The notes below the pieces were generated by a model. It was not told where the DNA came from and searched no databases. It saw only the letters and a program-made list of their open reading frames with translations. The position numbers and the translations under genes were made by a program. Of a stretch of DNA of 64,000 nucleotides, positions 24,946-33,936 are shown one piece after another. Source of the DNA: Aquiflexum lacus (lineage in GTDB: Bacteria > Bacteroidota > Bacteroidia > Cytophagales > Cyclobacteriaceae); NCBI RefSeq assembly GCF_015476655.1, contig NZ_JABFHF010000021.1:1-64000 (forward strand), read 5' to 3'. The number at the start of each line of letters is the position of its first letter. Position 1 is the stretch's first letter.

Positions 24946-27762
24946 TTACTGAAAAGACTCCCTCAAATACTTCCCGGTAAAATTCCCTTCGGTTTCCATT
25001 AGGGCTTCGGGAGTGCCTTCGAAGGTGACATGACCTCCTTTTTCTCCACCCTCAGGGCCTAGGTCAATGACCCAATCGGCTGCTTTGATTACTTCGGTAT
25101 TGTGCTCGATGATAATGACCGAGTGACCCTGTTCTATCAATGCATTGATGGAATGTAGGAGTTTACGGATATCATGGAAGTGTAGTCCTGTGGTGGGTTC
25201 ATCAAAAATGAACAGGATATGGTCACCGGATTTGGTTCCACCTTTACCTAGAAATGAAGCCAATTTAACCCGTTGTGCTTCACCTCCTGAGAGGGTATTG
25301 GAGGATTGACCCATACCAATGTATCCTAGACCGACTTCCTGCAGGGGCTGAAGTTTGTTGATGATCTGGGTTTTGCCTTTAAAAAAGTCCATGGCTTCAT
25401 CAATGGTCATGTCTAGGATGTCAGCAATGTCTTTGTCCTTGTATTTGACTTCAAGGATTTCATTTTTGAAGCGTCTCCCTTTGCAGGACTCACAGGTCAA
25501 ATGGATATCGGCCATAAATTGCATTTCCACAGTTACGGTGCCTTCTCCTTGACAGGCTTCGCACCTGCCTCCATCCACATTGAAACTGAAAAATGCCGGT
25601 TTATATCCCCGTTGTTTTGAAAGTGTCTGATCAGAATATAATGTTCTGATGGCATCGTAAGCTTTGACATAGGTTACGGGGTTGGATCGGGAGGATTTTC
25701 CGATTGGGTTTTGATCTACAAATTCCACTTGAGTGACTTTTTTGTAATCCCCATCCAATTTGTCAAACTTCCCGGTTTCGTCTATCACAGTACCCAAGGT
25801 TTTTCCCAAAGCTGGATATAGCACCTTTTTGACCAAGGTGGATTTACCGGATCCACTTACTCCTGTAACCACCGTCATGGTATGCAGCGGGAATTTAACG
25901 GTCAGATTTTTAAGGTTATTTTCACGGGCGCCTTTGACCGAGACCGAGTCTTTCCATTTCCTATTGAAATCCTTCGCCTGAATTTTTTCTTCTCCTTTTA
26001 AGTATTGAGCTGTATAACTTTTTCCATGAATCAGTAATTCATGAAGGTCTCCTTGAAAAACCAAATGCCCACCTTTAACACCTGCATCGGGACCTATGTC
26101 AATGATCTGATCTGCGGCTTTCATGACTTTTTCCTCGTGCTCGACCACAATCACGGTATTGCCAAGATCACGTAAAGTTTTTAACACCTCAATCAATCGG
26201 TCTGTATCTCTCGGATGCAGTCCTATACTCGGTTCATCCAAAATATACATGGAACCCACCAAAGCGGAACCCAATGATGTTGCCAATTTGATTCTTTGGA
26301 ATTCGCCTCCTGAAAGCGAAGAGGTCAAGCGGTTTAAGGTCAGATAACCCAAACCTACCTTGTCTATATATTCCAATCTGTTCAGGATTTCTTTCAAAAG
26401 CCTGTTGGCCACTTTCTTCTCGGAATCTGAAATCTCGATTTCCTGAAAGAAGCTTAAAGCTTTTTCGATAGGAAGTAGTACAATGTCCGTGATGGACCTG
26501 CCATTAATTCTTACAAATGAGGCATCTTTCCTCAACCTAGTTCCTCTACAATCCGGGCAAGTCGTCCTTCCTCTGAACCTGGATAGCATGACCCTGTATT
26601 GGATTTTATGGGTTTTGGTTTCCAGGTCAGCAAAGAAATCATTCAGTCCTTTGAAATGTTTGTTTCCTGTCCAAATGAGTTCCTTTTGTGCTTCATCCAA
26701 ATCCTCATAGGCCCGATGGATTGGGAAATCAAAATAGATTCCTTTTTTGACTAAAGGTTCCAGCCATTTGGAAGAACTTTCCCCTCTCCAAGGGGCGATG
26801 GCACCTTCATAAACAGACATGCTTTTATCAGGAATCACCAAGTCGGGGTCGATTCCCAAGACAGAACCAAACCCTTCGCAGGTTTTACAGGCACCATAGG
26901 GATTGTTGAAACTGAAAAAATTAACCGTTGGCAACTCGAAACTCATTCCATCGAGTTCAAAGCGATCTGTAAAGGTTCTTTTGGTTTTTTCAGGGATCAA
27001 AATGGTGCAATCTCCATGACCTTCAAAGAAAGCTGTTTGGACAGAATCAGCTATTCTAAACTGATTGTCTTCGTCTTCCTTTTGAATGGAAACCCTGTCA
27101 ATCAAAATTTCATATTCACCTTTTGGCAAATCGGGACTTCCTACCAGGTCTTCCAGAAAATAGGCATCTCCATTGACCAAGACTCTGGTAAAGCCCTTTT
27201 GGAGCAATAATTCCAATTCCTGTTTCTTTGATCTGCCTTGAGTCAAATGAAGTGGGCATGAAATCATGACTTTATCCCCTTCCTCATAACTGTGGATATA
27301 ATCGACAACATCTGTTACCGTATGGTGCTTCACTTCATCACCGCTGACAGGGGATATGGTTCTGCCTATCCTACTGAACAGTAGTTTGAGGTAATCATAT
27401 ATTTCAGTAGTAGTCCCAACTGTTGAGCGGGGATTTTTAGTGCTTACCTTTTGTTGGATGGCGATGGCTGGAGAAACACCTTTGATGTATTCTACGTCGG
27501 GCTTTTCCATTCTACCCAAAAATTGACGGGCATAACTACTGAGGCTTTCGACATACATCCGCTGTCCTTCTGCAAAAAGTGTATCAAATGCCAATGAAGA
27601 CTTTCCTGAACCCGAAAGTCCGGTAATCACTACCAGTTTATTCCTGGGGATGGCCACGCTAAGGCTTTTGAGATTATTGACCTTGGCATTTTTGATGATA
27701 ATATATTCCTTGGGATCAAGGGTATCTACGGAAGGGGACTCGAATTCAGTGCTTACACTCAT
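24946..27762 (-). CDS. uvrA: Excinuclease ABC subunit A
   Basis: A 938-residue UvrA, the damage-recognition ATPase of nucleotide excision repair. The two ABC modules have Walker A sites GLSGSGKSSL and GVSGSGKSTL and signatures LSGGEFQRI and LSGGEAQRV. The zinc modules CKTCEGFG...CPDCRG and CEACQGEG...CESCKG are intact. The length is standard. ATG at 27762 is preferred to an upstream TTG. Confidence 0.97.
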   Translation of the reverse strand: MSVSTEFESPSVDTLDPKEYIIIKNAKVNNLKSLSVAIPRNKLVVITGLSGSGKSSLAFDTLFAEGQRMYVESLSSYARQFLGRMEKPDVEYIKGVSPAIAIQQKVSTKNPRSTVGTTTEIYDYLKLLFSRIGRTISPVSGDEVKHHTVTDVVDYIHSYEEGDKVMISCPLHLTQGRSKKQELELLLQKGFTRVLVNGDAYFLEDLVGSPDLPKGEYEILIDRVSIQKEDEDNQFRIADSVQTAFFEGHGDCTILIPEKTKRTFTDRFELDGMSFELPTVNFFSFNNPYGACKTCEGFGSVLGIDPDLVIPDKSMSVYEGAIAPWRGESSSKWLEPLVKKGIYFDFPIHRAYEDLDEAQKELIWTGNKHFKGLNDFFADLETKTHKIQYRVMLSRFRGRTTCPDCRGTRLRKDASFVRINGRSITDIVLLPIEKALSFFQEIEISDSEKKVANRLLKEILNRLEYIDKVGLGYLTLNRLTSSLSGGEFQRIKLATSLGSALVGSMYILDEPSIGLHPRDTDRLIEVLKTLRDLGNTVIVVEHEEKVMKAADQIIDIGPDAGVKGGHLVFQGDLHELLIHGKSYTAQYLKGEEKIQAKDFNRKWKDSVSVKGARENNLKNLTVKFPLHTMTVVTGVSGSGKSTLVKKVLYPALGKTLGTVIDETGKFDKLDGDYKKVTQVEFVDQNPIGKSSRSNPVTYVKAYDAIRTLYSDQTLSKQRGYKPAFFSFNVDGGRCEACQGEGTVTVEMQFMADIHLTCESCKGRRFKNEILEVKYKDKDIADILDMTIDEAMDFFKGKTQIINKLQPLQEVGLGYIGMGQSSNTLSGGEAQRVKLASFLGKGGTKSGDHILFIFDEPTTGLHFHDIRKLLHSINALIEQGHSVIIIEHNTEVIKAADWVIDLGPEGGEKGGHVTFEGTPEALMETEGNFTGKYLRESFQ

Positions 27763-27813
27763 AACCTGCAAATTTACCCAATCAACAGATGAAATGGTAA
27801 TTTGTTGGAAAGA

Positions 27814-28398
27814 TTAGGCTTCAATTTTGTATAAAACATAAGCGTAAACAAAAAACCTTACGATTCTGAGTAGGCTGTACCATAGATACTTTTTTTTGTC
27901 CATCCCGCCTGCACCGGCAAGTAGAGAGATGGCTGAGAAGGGAAGAGGACTAACACAGGCAACAATAACCAGATGCGTCCCATATTTTTGAAAAAGTATC
28001 CTGTACTTTCGAATGATCTTGTTACTGCCATTTAGAATTCTACTTTTATCCTTTGCAAAAGTTCCAATGGTGAAGTTGGTAAAACCCGCGAGGTAAGAAA
28101 TAATTGAAAGTAGTCCTATACTCACGAAATAGCTTCCTATCAAACCTGTTTTAAGAGACCAAAGCATAAATACTTCAGGAGGAATGATGCCAAAGAGAAT
28201 CTCTGAAGCAATAAAAATAGACATGACCAACGGCACATTGTCATAAATATCCCCAAACCATTCCATTCGTTCCTGTTCTGAAAAATAGCTTTTGATGAGT
28301 AAAAAAATAACTATCAAAATGGCCAGATAAAGAAATCCTTTCAGAATATTCCTGATCAAAAAGCGTGTTTTATCGTCTAAAAATACTTTCTTTTCCAT
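27814..28398 (-). CDS. Polytopic membrane protein, VTT/YqaA-like
   Basis: A 194-residue inner-membrane protein with about five helices. The segments FGIIPPEVFMLW and, later, VIVACVSPLPFSAISLLAGAGGM resemble the re-entrant loops of VTT (SNARE-associated Golgi / DedA / YqaA) proteins, which act in lipid scrambling or undecaprenyl-phosphate recycling. The match is partial, so the family call is moderate. It lies directly upstream of uvrA on the same strand with a 51-base gap. Confidence 0.55.
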   Translation of the reverse strand: MEKKVFLDDKTRFLIRNILKGFLYLAILIVIFLLIKSYFSEQERMEWFGDIYDNVPLVMSIFIASEILFGIIPPEVFMLWSLKTGLIGSYFVSIGLLSIISYLAGFTNFTIGTFAKDKSRILNGSNKIIRKYRILFQKYGTHLVIVACVSPLPFSAISLLAGAGGMDKKKYLWYSLLRIVRFFVYAYVLYKIEA

Positions 28399-28561
28399 AG
28401 AGTAGGTTTTGTAAGTTAAATATAGAAGAAAGTTGGGGCCTATCCATTTAAGGAACTTCGATTCTTAAGATTTTTGGAAATCCCTATAAAATATTGGTGA
28501 ACAGGAACTCAATGATTCATTTTTCACTTTCTTTGAATACCAATTGTCAACCGAGAAAATC

Positions 28562-29074
28562 ATGAAAATAGAGAAAAATAAAGTAGTCGCGATCAGCTAT
28601 GAACTGCACGTAGATGATGGAGAAAATGGAAAAGTGTTTTTTGAAAGAGTAAAAAAGGATCAGGCATTCTATTTTCTTTTTGGGACAGGTCATGTACTGC
28701 CGGCCTTGGAAGCGGCATTTCAGGGTAAGGAAGCGGGAGATCAGTTTGAGGTGTTTATTGATTTTGAAAATGGCTACGGCGATTATGATGAGAGCAAAAA
28801 AGTGATTGTGCCTAAGGCCAATTTTAAAGAAGATGGCAAAAAGGCAAAGGACTTGTTGAAAGTTGGAAAGGTAATCACAATGAAGGATGACCAAAGGAAT
28901 CAGATGCGAGGGGAAATCCTAAAGGTAGATTACAAGGGAGTTCACATGGATTTCAATTCACCATTGGCCGGATTTGACTTGTATTTTTCTGGTGAAATAG
29001 TCTCTGTAAGGGATGCAGAACCTGAAGAAATCGATCATGGGCATGTGCACGGAAAAGGGGGGCATCAGCATTAA
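28562..29074 (+). CDS. FKBP-type peptidyl-prolyl isomerase, SlyD-like
   Basis: A 170-residue cytoplasmic protein with the FKBP fold interrupted by an insert-in-flap domain: VVAISYELHVDD, then FLFGTGHVLPALEAAFQG, then the flap, and PLAGFDLYFSGEIVSVRDA. It ends in a His-rich tail (DHGHVHGKGGHQH) that should bind metal, as in SlyD, which catalyses proline isomerisation and supplies nickel to hydrogenase or urease. No nickel enzyme is nearby, so the metal role is open. The ATG at 28562 is preferred to an upstream TTG. Confidence 0.88.
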   Translation: MKIEKNKVVAISYELHVDDGENGKVFFERVKKDQAFYFLFGTGHVLPALEAAFQGKEAGDQFEVFIDFENGYGDYDESKKVIVPKANFKEDGKKAKDLLKVGKVITMKDDQRNQMRGEILKVDYKGVHMDFNSPLAGFDLYFSGEIVSVRDAEPEEIDHGHVHGKGGHQH

Positions 29075-29192
29075 AAAGGCAATTGAGATTTGATATTATC
29101 TTTAATGGCTGTTCAGTCTTTGTTAAATTTTATTCCATAGGAATGATTTTCCATTGAATTATTGTAAATTTCTAAAGTTCAAAAATTGAATC

Positions 29193-29429
29193 ATGATCTC
29201 AGAAACCCAAAGACGTAAAAGACTTGCAAAGAAAATTCAGGAAGTTTCAACAGACAAACTTGTTGAAATAGAAAGGTTTGTTTTATCCTTGGAGGCCAGT
29301 CTAGATAAATCTAAAGAAATTTTATCTTTTGCAGGATCGTGGAAAAATATCGATGATGAATTGTTTTTTGATTTAACAGAAAATTTGCCTTTGAGAAGAG
29401 AAAAGAATAAAAGAAGATCTGATGAATAA
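29193..29429 (+). CDS. Probable antitoxin, VapB-like partner
   Basis: A 78-residue charged protein starting MISETQRRKRLAKKIQEV. The first half contains the EVSTDKLVEIERFVLSLE helix pattern of small DUF2281-type antitoxins, and the tail is basic. It is called antitoxin mainly from context: its stop overlaps the start of a PIN-domain toxin by 8 bases. It presumably neutralises the toxin and represses the operon. Confidence 0.7.
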   Translation: MISETQRRKRLAKKIQEVSTDKLVEIERFVLSLEASLDKSKEILSFAGSWKNIDDELFFDLTENLPLRREKNKRRSDE

Positions 29430-29841
29430 AGCACTTTTTGATACAGACATAATTTCATTTTTTCTTAAAGGGGAAGAGTTGGTCGTAAAGAATGTGAATC
29501 TTTACCTTCGCCATTTCGGATACCTTAATATTAGTATCATAACTTATTATGAAATTGTAAGTGGGCTTCTCGCTAAGAAAGCAGTTCAACAACTAAATAT
29601 TTTTGAAAAATTCATATCGAAAAACCGAATAATATTTCTCACAGAAAGCTCTGCAAATATTGCATCTGAAATTTATGCTTCTTTAAGAGTTTCTGGGAAT
29701 ACTGTTGATGATATAGATCTTCTGATTGCTGGAATAGCAATTGAGAATGAATTGGTTTTAATAACAAATAATGAAAAACACTTCAGCCGTATTCATAATT
29801 TAAAGATTGAAAATTGGAGGAAGATTGAGATCCAAGAGTAA
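29422..29841 (+). CDS. vapC: VapC-type PIN-domain ribonuclease toxin
   Basis: A 139-residue PIN domain. The acidic catalytic cluster is visible: Asp7 in LFDTDI, Glu44 in TYYEIVSG, and Asp99 with neighbours in VDDIDLLIAGIA, followed by TNNEKHF. PIN toxins of this type cleave tRNA or rRNA in a metal-dependent way when the antitoxin is lost. It overlaps the antitoxin by 8 bases. It converges on a dehydratase gene 22 bases downstream. Confidence 0.87.
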   Translation: MNKALFDTDIISFFLKGEELVVKNVNLYLRHFGYLNISIITYYEIVSGLLAKKAVQQLNIFEKFISKNRIIFLTESSANIASEIYASLRVSGNTVDDIDLLIAGIAIENELVLITNNEKHFSRIHNLKIENWRKIEIQE

Positions 29842-29863
29842 TGATTAAAAGCTGTTTTTAACC

Positions 29864-30820
29864 CTAAAAAGGCAATTTCCCCAAATCTACATTTCCCCCC
29901 GAAAGTATAATCCCTACTTTTTGACCTTTGAACTTTTCTTTGTTTTTCAAGAGAGCGGCTAGCGGTACGGCACAGCTAGGCTCGATTACGATTTTCATTC
30001 TTTCATAAATCAAGCGCATGGCTTCAATGATTTCCTGGTCACTGACAGTCAGAATATCATCTACGTACTGCATGATGATCTCAAAATTGATTTTTCCTAC
30101 AGAAGTCAATAAGCCATCTGCGATGGTTTTAGGGCCTACCATGGGGATCAGTTTTTTGGCTTTGAAAGAGCGGGAAGCATCATCAGCGCCTTCAGGTTCC
30201 CCTGCGATTACTTTGGTATTTGGTGAAATATATTTAGTGGTCAATGCCGTACCTCCCAATAAGCCTCCGCCTCCGACAGGGGCCATGATGGTATCAAAAG
30301 CTATCCCTTCTTCCCACATTTCCAATGCACAAGTGGCCTGTCCCTCTATCACATCCAAAAAATCGTAAGGCGGAATAAAAACAGCACCTGTTCTATCAAC
30401 CACTTCTTGAAGTGTTGTTTCCCTCGCTTCCAGGGTTGGTACACACTCGATGATTTCTCCGCCATAGCCTTTTACAGCCTTCTTCTTGATCTCCGGGGCA
30501 TTGGATGGCATGACAATGTAGGATTTGATGCCGGCTACTGATGCTGCCCTTGCCAAAGCAGCGGCGTGGTTTCCACTCGAATGAGTGGCTACTCCATTGG
30601 CTTTTTGGTCATCCGTCAGTTTCATCACTGCATTGGCAGCACCCCGGGCTTTGAAGGCGCCTACTTTTTGGAAGTTTTCGCACTTGAAATAAATCTGACA
30701 TCCTGCAATTTTATCAATAGCTTCTGAAGTCAATATGGGTGTTTTATGGATAAAGGGCTGAATGCGTTGCTGTGCCGCTTTGATATCTTCTAGGGTAGGG
30801 AAATTCATTTTTTCATTCAT
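29864..30820 (-). CDS. PLP-dependent threonine/serine dehydratase
   Basis: About 318 residues of fold-type II PLP enzyme. The Schiff-base lysine is in VGAFKARGA, the phosphate-binding and substrate loops are SSGNHAAALA and GGGGLLGG, and the C-terminus ends in LSGGNVDL. It lacks the C-terminal ACT-like regulatory domain of biosynthetic IlvA, so it fits the catabolic threonine dehydratase / serine racemase group. Start at 30820 gives MNEKMNFPTLEDI; the longer frame is disregarded. Confidence 0.85.
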   Translation of the reverse strand: MNEKMNFPTLEDIKAAQQRIQPFIHKTPILTSEAIDKIAGCQIYFKCENFQKVGAFKARGAANAVMKLTDDQKANGVATHSSGNHAAALARAASVAGIKSYIVMPSNAPEIKKKAVKGYGGEIIECVPTLEARETTLQEVVDRTGAVFIPPYDFLDVIEGQATCALEMWEEGIAFDTIMAPVGGGGLLGGTALTTKYISPNTKVIAGEPEGADDASRSFKAKKLIPMVGPKTIADGLLTSVGKINFEIIMQYVDDILTVSDQEIIEAMRLIYERMKIVIEPSCAVPLAALLKNKEKFKGQKVGIILSGGNVDLGKLPF

Positions 30821-30875
30821 GGATTTAAAGATAAGGGAAGGTATGAAAACGGACAAAATATTTAACTTGCAAGCC

Positions 30876-31568
30876 ATGAAAATCAGACCTTCTCTTGAAA
30901 TACTCCTTGAGGGAGTAGCTATTTTTCCTTTGATGGGAGAACATTTAGATCAGTCCAATACGTTAGACATGGATTTTACTCCTGCCAATCTCGAATTGAA
31001 GCATATCAAGCTTTCAGATACCGTGGAATTCAACCAATATGTTTTTGAAAAACTGGCCAACTCCCAAAAGAAATATGGCATTGGTGGATATTTTGAACAC
31101 CGTGCCATCTATCAACGGAGTGAGGTTTTTGCGACTGATCTCGAGGATTTCAGAAATATTCATTTAGGAGTGGACGTATGGGCGGAGGCGGGAACAGCAG
31201 TTTATGCCCCATTGGAAGGAAAAGTATATTCCTTTCAAAATAACCATGGTTTTGGTGATTATGGTCCTACCATCATTTTGGAACACCAACTCAAAGGGGA
31301 GACGCTTTACAGTTTGTATGGCCATCTCAAACTTTCCGATTTGGATAAACTGGAAGTTGGAAAGACAATTGCTAAAGGAGAAAAATTTTGTCATTTGGGA
31401 CCTTTTCCTGAGAATGGAGATTGGCCACCACATATACATTTTCAGTTGATGTGGGATTTATTGGGAAATTGGGGGGATTTTCCTGGTGTCTGTTCCCATA
31501 GGGAAATCGAAAAATTCAAAAATATTTGCCCGGACCCGAATCTTATGGTTGGATATTCTTCAAGGTAA
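30876..31568 (+). CDS. M23 family LytM-like metallopeptidase
   Basis: About 230 residues. The M23 domain shows the zinc motif HLGVDVWAEAGTAV (His and Asp), the core YAPLEGKVYS, YSLYGHL, and the HIHF pair near the C-terminus. Such enzymes cleave peptidoglycan cross-bridge peptides. No signal peptide is evident at the chosen start, nor at the alternative ATG at 30843, which is unusual for this family. The 3' end overlaps coaX by 26 bases on the other strand. Confidence 0.8.
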   Translation: MKIRPSLEILLEGVAIFPLMGEHLDQSNTLDMDFTPANLELKHIKLSDTVEFNQYVFEKLANSQKKYGIGGYFEHRAIYQRSEVFATDLEDFRNIHLGVDVWAEAGTAVYAPLEGKVYSFQNNHGFGDYGPTIILEHQLKGETLYSLYGHLKLSDLDKLEVGKTIAKGEKFCHLGPFPENGDWPPHIHFQLMWDLLGNWGDFPGVCSHREIEKFKNICPDPNLMVGYSSR

Positions 31569-32319
31569 TCAATCTGATTCCCTCCAAAGTCAGGTTCCTG
31601 TCCACGAGTTCGAAAGAATCTTTTAAAGTTGTCAGAATTGAAGACAAACCACCTGTTGCAATCACCCGACATTGATGGCCTACCTCCTGTTGGATGGTTT
31701 CCAGCATACCTTTGACTAATCCTGTATAGCCATACAATATCCCGGCCTGAATCGAATGGATGGTGTTTTTGCCCAAAGCTGATTGCGGCATTTTCAATTC
31801 GACCTCAGGAAGCTTGGAAGTGTTGGTAAATAGCGATTTGATGGCGGTTTTAAGCCCGGGAACTATATTTACCCCAAGAATTTTTCCGTCATTTCCTATT
31901 ACTGTAAATGTCAAAGCAGTCCCAAAATCGACAATGATACAACCAGTTTGAAATTTTTCATATGCAGCGGCAACATTACACATCAGGTCAGACCCGATTT
32001 CGTTAGGCCTTGCGGTAGAAACTTTGAGTTTGCTATAACTCCTGCCACTGATCAGGTAGCAATCTTTTTCCAGATATTCCTTACAAAATTGTTGAATAAC
32101 AGAATTGATCTCAGGCACTACAGAGGATATTCCGACATACAGGATTTCATCGGTCTTAATGTCATTTTCCAAAAAGAACAGATGGATATCCTTTTCCAGC
32201 TTTAAAACAGAAATCCCTTTTTGGGTATTGATTCTGAATTCATGGATCCACTTCCTCTGATTTTCATCATAAAAGCCGAAAACAATATTGGAATTACCAG
32301 CATCAATTGCTAAAAACAT
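31543..32319 (-). CDS. coaX: Type III pantothenate kinase
   Basis: A 258-residue ASKHA-fold kinase starting MFLAIDAGNSNIVFGF, the phosphate-1 motif. The phosphate-2 motif IVDFGTALTF and the GLKTAIKSL and ATGGL segments are present. It phosphorylates pantothenate, the first step of coenzyme A synthesis. The length is right for CoaX. It overlaps the convergent M23 gene by 26 bases. Confidence 0.92.
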   Translation of the reverse strand: MFLAIDAGNSNIVFGFYDENQRKWIHEFRINTQKGISVLKLEKDIHLFFLENDIKTDEILYVGISSVVPEINSVIQQFCKEYLEKDCYLISGRSYSKLKVSTARPNEIGSDLMCNVAAAYEKFQTGCIIVDFGTALTFTVIGNDGKILGVNIVPGLKTAIKSLFTNTSKLPEVELKMPQSALGKNTIHSIQAGILYGYTGLVKGMLETIQQEVGHQCRVIATGGLSSILTTLKDSFELVDRNLTLEGIRLITLKNIQP

Positions 32320-32430
32320 ATTTTCTCAGTATAGTCAAAGGTTCGGGAAAGAAGGGGTTTTGATCTTTCTTGATTGTGCCAAATATATAAATTGATTTTT
32401 TGCTTTTCTGTTTTTTGGTAATTTTCCATT

Positions 32431-32910
32431 ATGTATACAATTAGAAAGGGAAAAATTGAGGACTTGCCAAGAGTATTGGAATTGGTGAGAGAATTGGCTG
32501 TTTATGAAAAAGCACCGGAACAAGTCACGAATACCGTTCAAATGATGGAAGAGGATGGCTTTGGTCCAAATTCAGTATTTGGTTTTTTTGTGGCGATTAA
32601 GGACAGCACGGAGAAAATCATTGGCATTTCAATTTATTATTATCGATACAGCACCTGGAAAGGTAGGCGACTTTATTTGGAGGATATTGTCGTGACTGAA
32701 ACAGAAAGGGGCAATGGGGCCGGTAAACTGCTTTTTGACAGGACCATGCTCAAATGTCTTGAAGATGGCTGCACCGGAATGATGTGGCAGGTTTTGGATT
32801 GGAATACACCGGCTATCAATTTTTATCAAAAATACGGTGCAGACCTTGATGAGGGATGGATCAATTGTAACTTACAAGCTGACGAAATTAAGGAGATTTT
32901 GGGAAAATAA
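32431..32910 (+). CDS. GNAT N-acetyltransferase, diamine acetyltransferase-like
   Basis: A 159-residue GNAT enzyme. The N-terminal MYTIRKGKIEDLPRVLELVRE and the segment LYLEDIVVTETERGNGAGKLLF carry the acetyl-CoA-binding R-G-N-G-A-G loop, and WNTPAINFYQKYGA ends the fold. The pattern matches the spermidine/thialysine acetyltransferase group in length and wording. It is probably not part of the following toxin-antitoxin unit. Confidence 0.82.
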   Translation: MYTIRKGKIEDLPRVLELVRELAVYEKAPEQVTNTVQMMEEDGFGPNSVFGFFVAIKDSTEKIIGISIYYYRYSTWKGRRLYLEDIVVTETERGNGAGKLLFDRTMLKCLEDGCTGMMWQVLDWNTPAINFYQKYGADLDEGWINCNLQADEIKEILGK

Positions 32911-32918
32911 TTGCAAAT

Positions 32919-32936
32919 GCAATATTAATATATTGC
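32919..32936. promoter_or_regulatory. Palindrome upstream of the Xre-RES operon
   Basis: The perfect seven-base arms GCAATAT and ATATTGC around TAAT lie about 50 bases upstream of the antitoxin gene, next to a (TA)n stretch. It is a likely operator for autorepression by the Xre antitoxin, by analogy with other such systems. Confidence 0.5.
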
Positions 32937-32986
32937 GAATAAGATAAAATATATATATATTTATGTGGTAATTAATAATCCTCGTT

Positions 32987-33457
32987 ATGGCCGTCAAGTA
33001 TTCCATCAAAAAACTGAATTCCGAATATCACCCTGCGATTCTTGATATTCAGGAACTTCAATATTTCTTTAAGACCCGGACTGACATAGTTTCAGAGCCT
33101 AATCCATATCTGGATGGTACTATGTCGTTTTCTGAGACCAAGGTTTTGTTTGATTTTTTGGGTTACAGTCAGCATGATGTGGCGGAGGTGATGGAGGTGG
33201 ATCCAAGTACGCTTTTCCGTTGGAAAAAGGAAGACAAATTATTGACCAGATTATTGACCAAGACCATCAAAGATATGGATAAAGTGATTGCCAAAGGTGT
33301 CAGAATATTTGGGACAGAGGCACTGTTTTCAGAGTGGCTTTACATCCCTAATCATGCCATGGGTCATAAGAAGCCGGCTGATCTGATGAGAGATCCTTAT
33401 GGTCTTGAATTGGTTGACCAAGCTTTGGAAGCCCTTTCATGGGGTAATTTCCTTTAA
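32987..33457 (+). CDS. Xre/MbcA/ParS-type antitoxin
   Basis: A 156-residue protein. The middle (about 45-85, MSFSETKVLFDFLGYSQHDVAEVMEVDPSTLFRWKKE) contains a helix-turn-helix, and the C-terminal part (FGTEALFSEWLYIPNHAMGHKKPADLM) is the DUF2384 toxin-binding domain with the GHKKP pattern. The antitoxin binds and inhibits the RES toxin and represses the operon. The toxin starts 12 bases downstream. Confidence 0.88.
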   Translation: MAVKYSIKKLNSEYHPAILDIQELQYFFKTRTDIVSEPNPYLDGTMSFSETKVLFDFLGYSQHDVAEVMEVDPSTLFRWKKEDKLLTRLLTKTIKDMDKVIAKGVRIFGTEALFSEWLYIPNHAMGHKKPADLMRDPYGLELVDQALEALSWGNFL

Positions 33458-33468
33458 CCCCGAACAGT

Positions 33469-33927
33469 TTGAAAGTCTTCAGGTTGATTGAAAACATTGC
33501 AGGGAGATCCTCATTGGGTTTTGGGATGGGTGCAGGAAGGTGGAATCTTTATGGGACTCCAATGATTTACTGTTGTAGTGTTGCCTCCCTTAATTTCTTG
33601 GAACTACTTAGCATCAAAGGTCCGGTTGTCAGCAAATCAGCATGGATATTGGTCACATTGGAAGTCATTGATGATATTCCATTTCTGGATTCAGCTGAGC
33701 TACCCCAAGAATGGAAAAGAAGACCATATCCAACTTCTACACAACAGATTGGTACCGAATGGGCCAAAGCGATGATTTCCCCGATATTAAAAGTACCTTC
33801 TTGTAGAATCCCATTAAACAACTATTCGGAAGAATATAACCTATTGATCAACCCTCTTCATCCGGGATTTCATAAATCTATCAAACTTTTGAAAACAGAA
33901 GATGTGAGTTTTGAAGTTAACCATTAG
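33469..33927 (+). CDS. RES-domain toxin (NAD+ phosphorylase)
   Basis: A 152-residue RES domain that degrades cellular NAD+. The key residues appear in order: Arg5, Arg24 in GAGRWN, Tyr34, Glu45 in NFLELL, and the final NLLINPLHPGF. RES toxins poison cells unless inhibited by the Xre partner. The gene is 9 bases upstream of an SDR dehydrogenase and probably drives it in the same transcript. Confidence 0.88.
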   Translation: MKVFRLIENIAGRSSLGFGMGAGRWNLYGTPMIYCCSVASLNFLELLSIKGPVVSKSAWILVTLEVIDDIPFLDSAELPQEWKRRPYPTSTQQIGTEWAKAMISPILKVPSCRIPLNNYSEEYNLLINPLHPGFHKSIKLLKTEDVSFEVNH

Positions 33928-33936
33928 AATTGAAAT

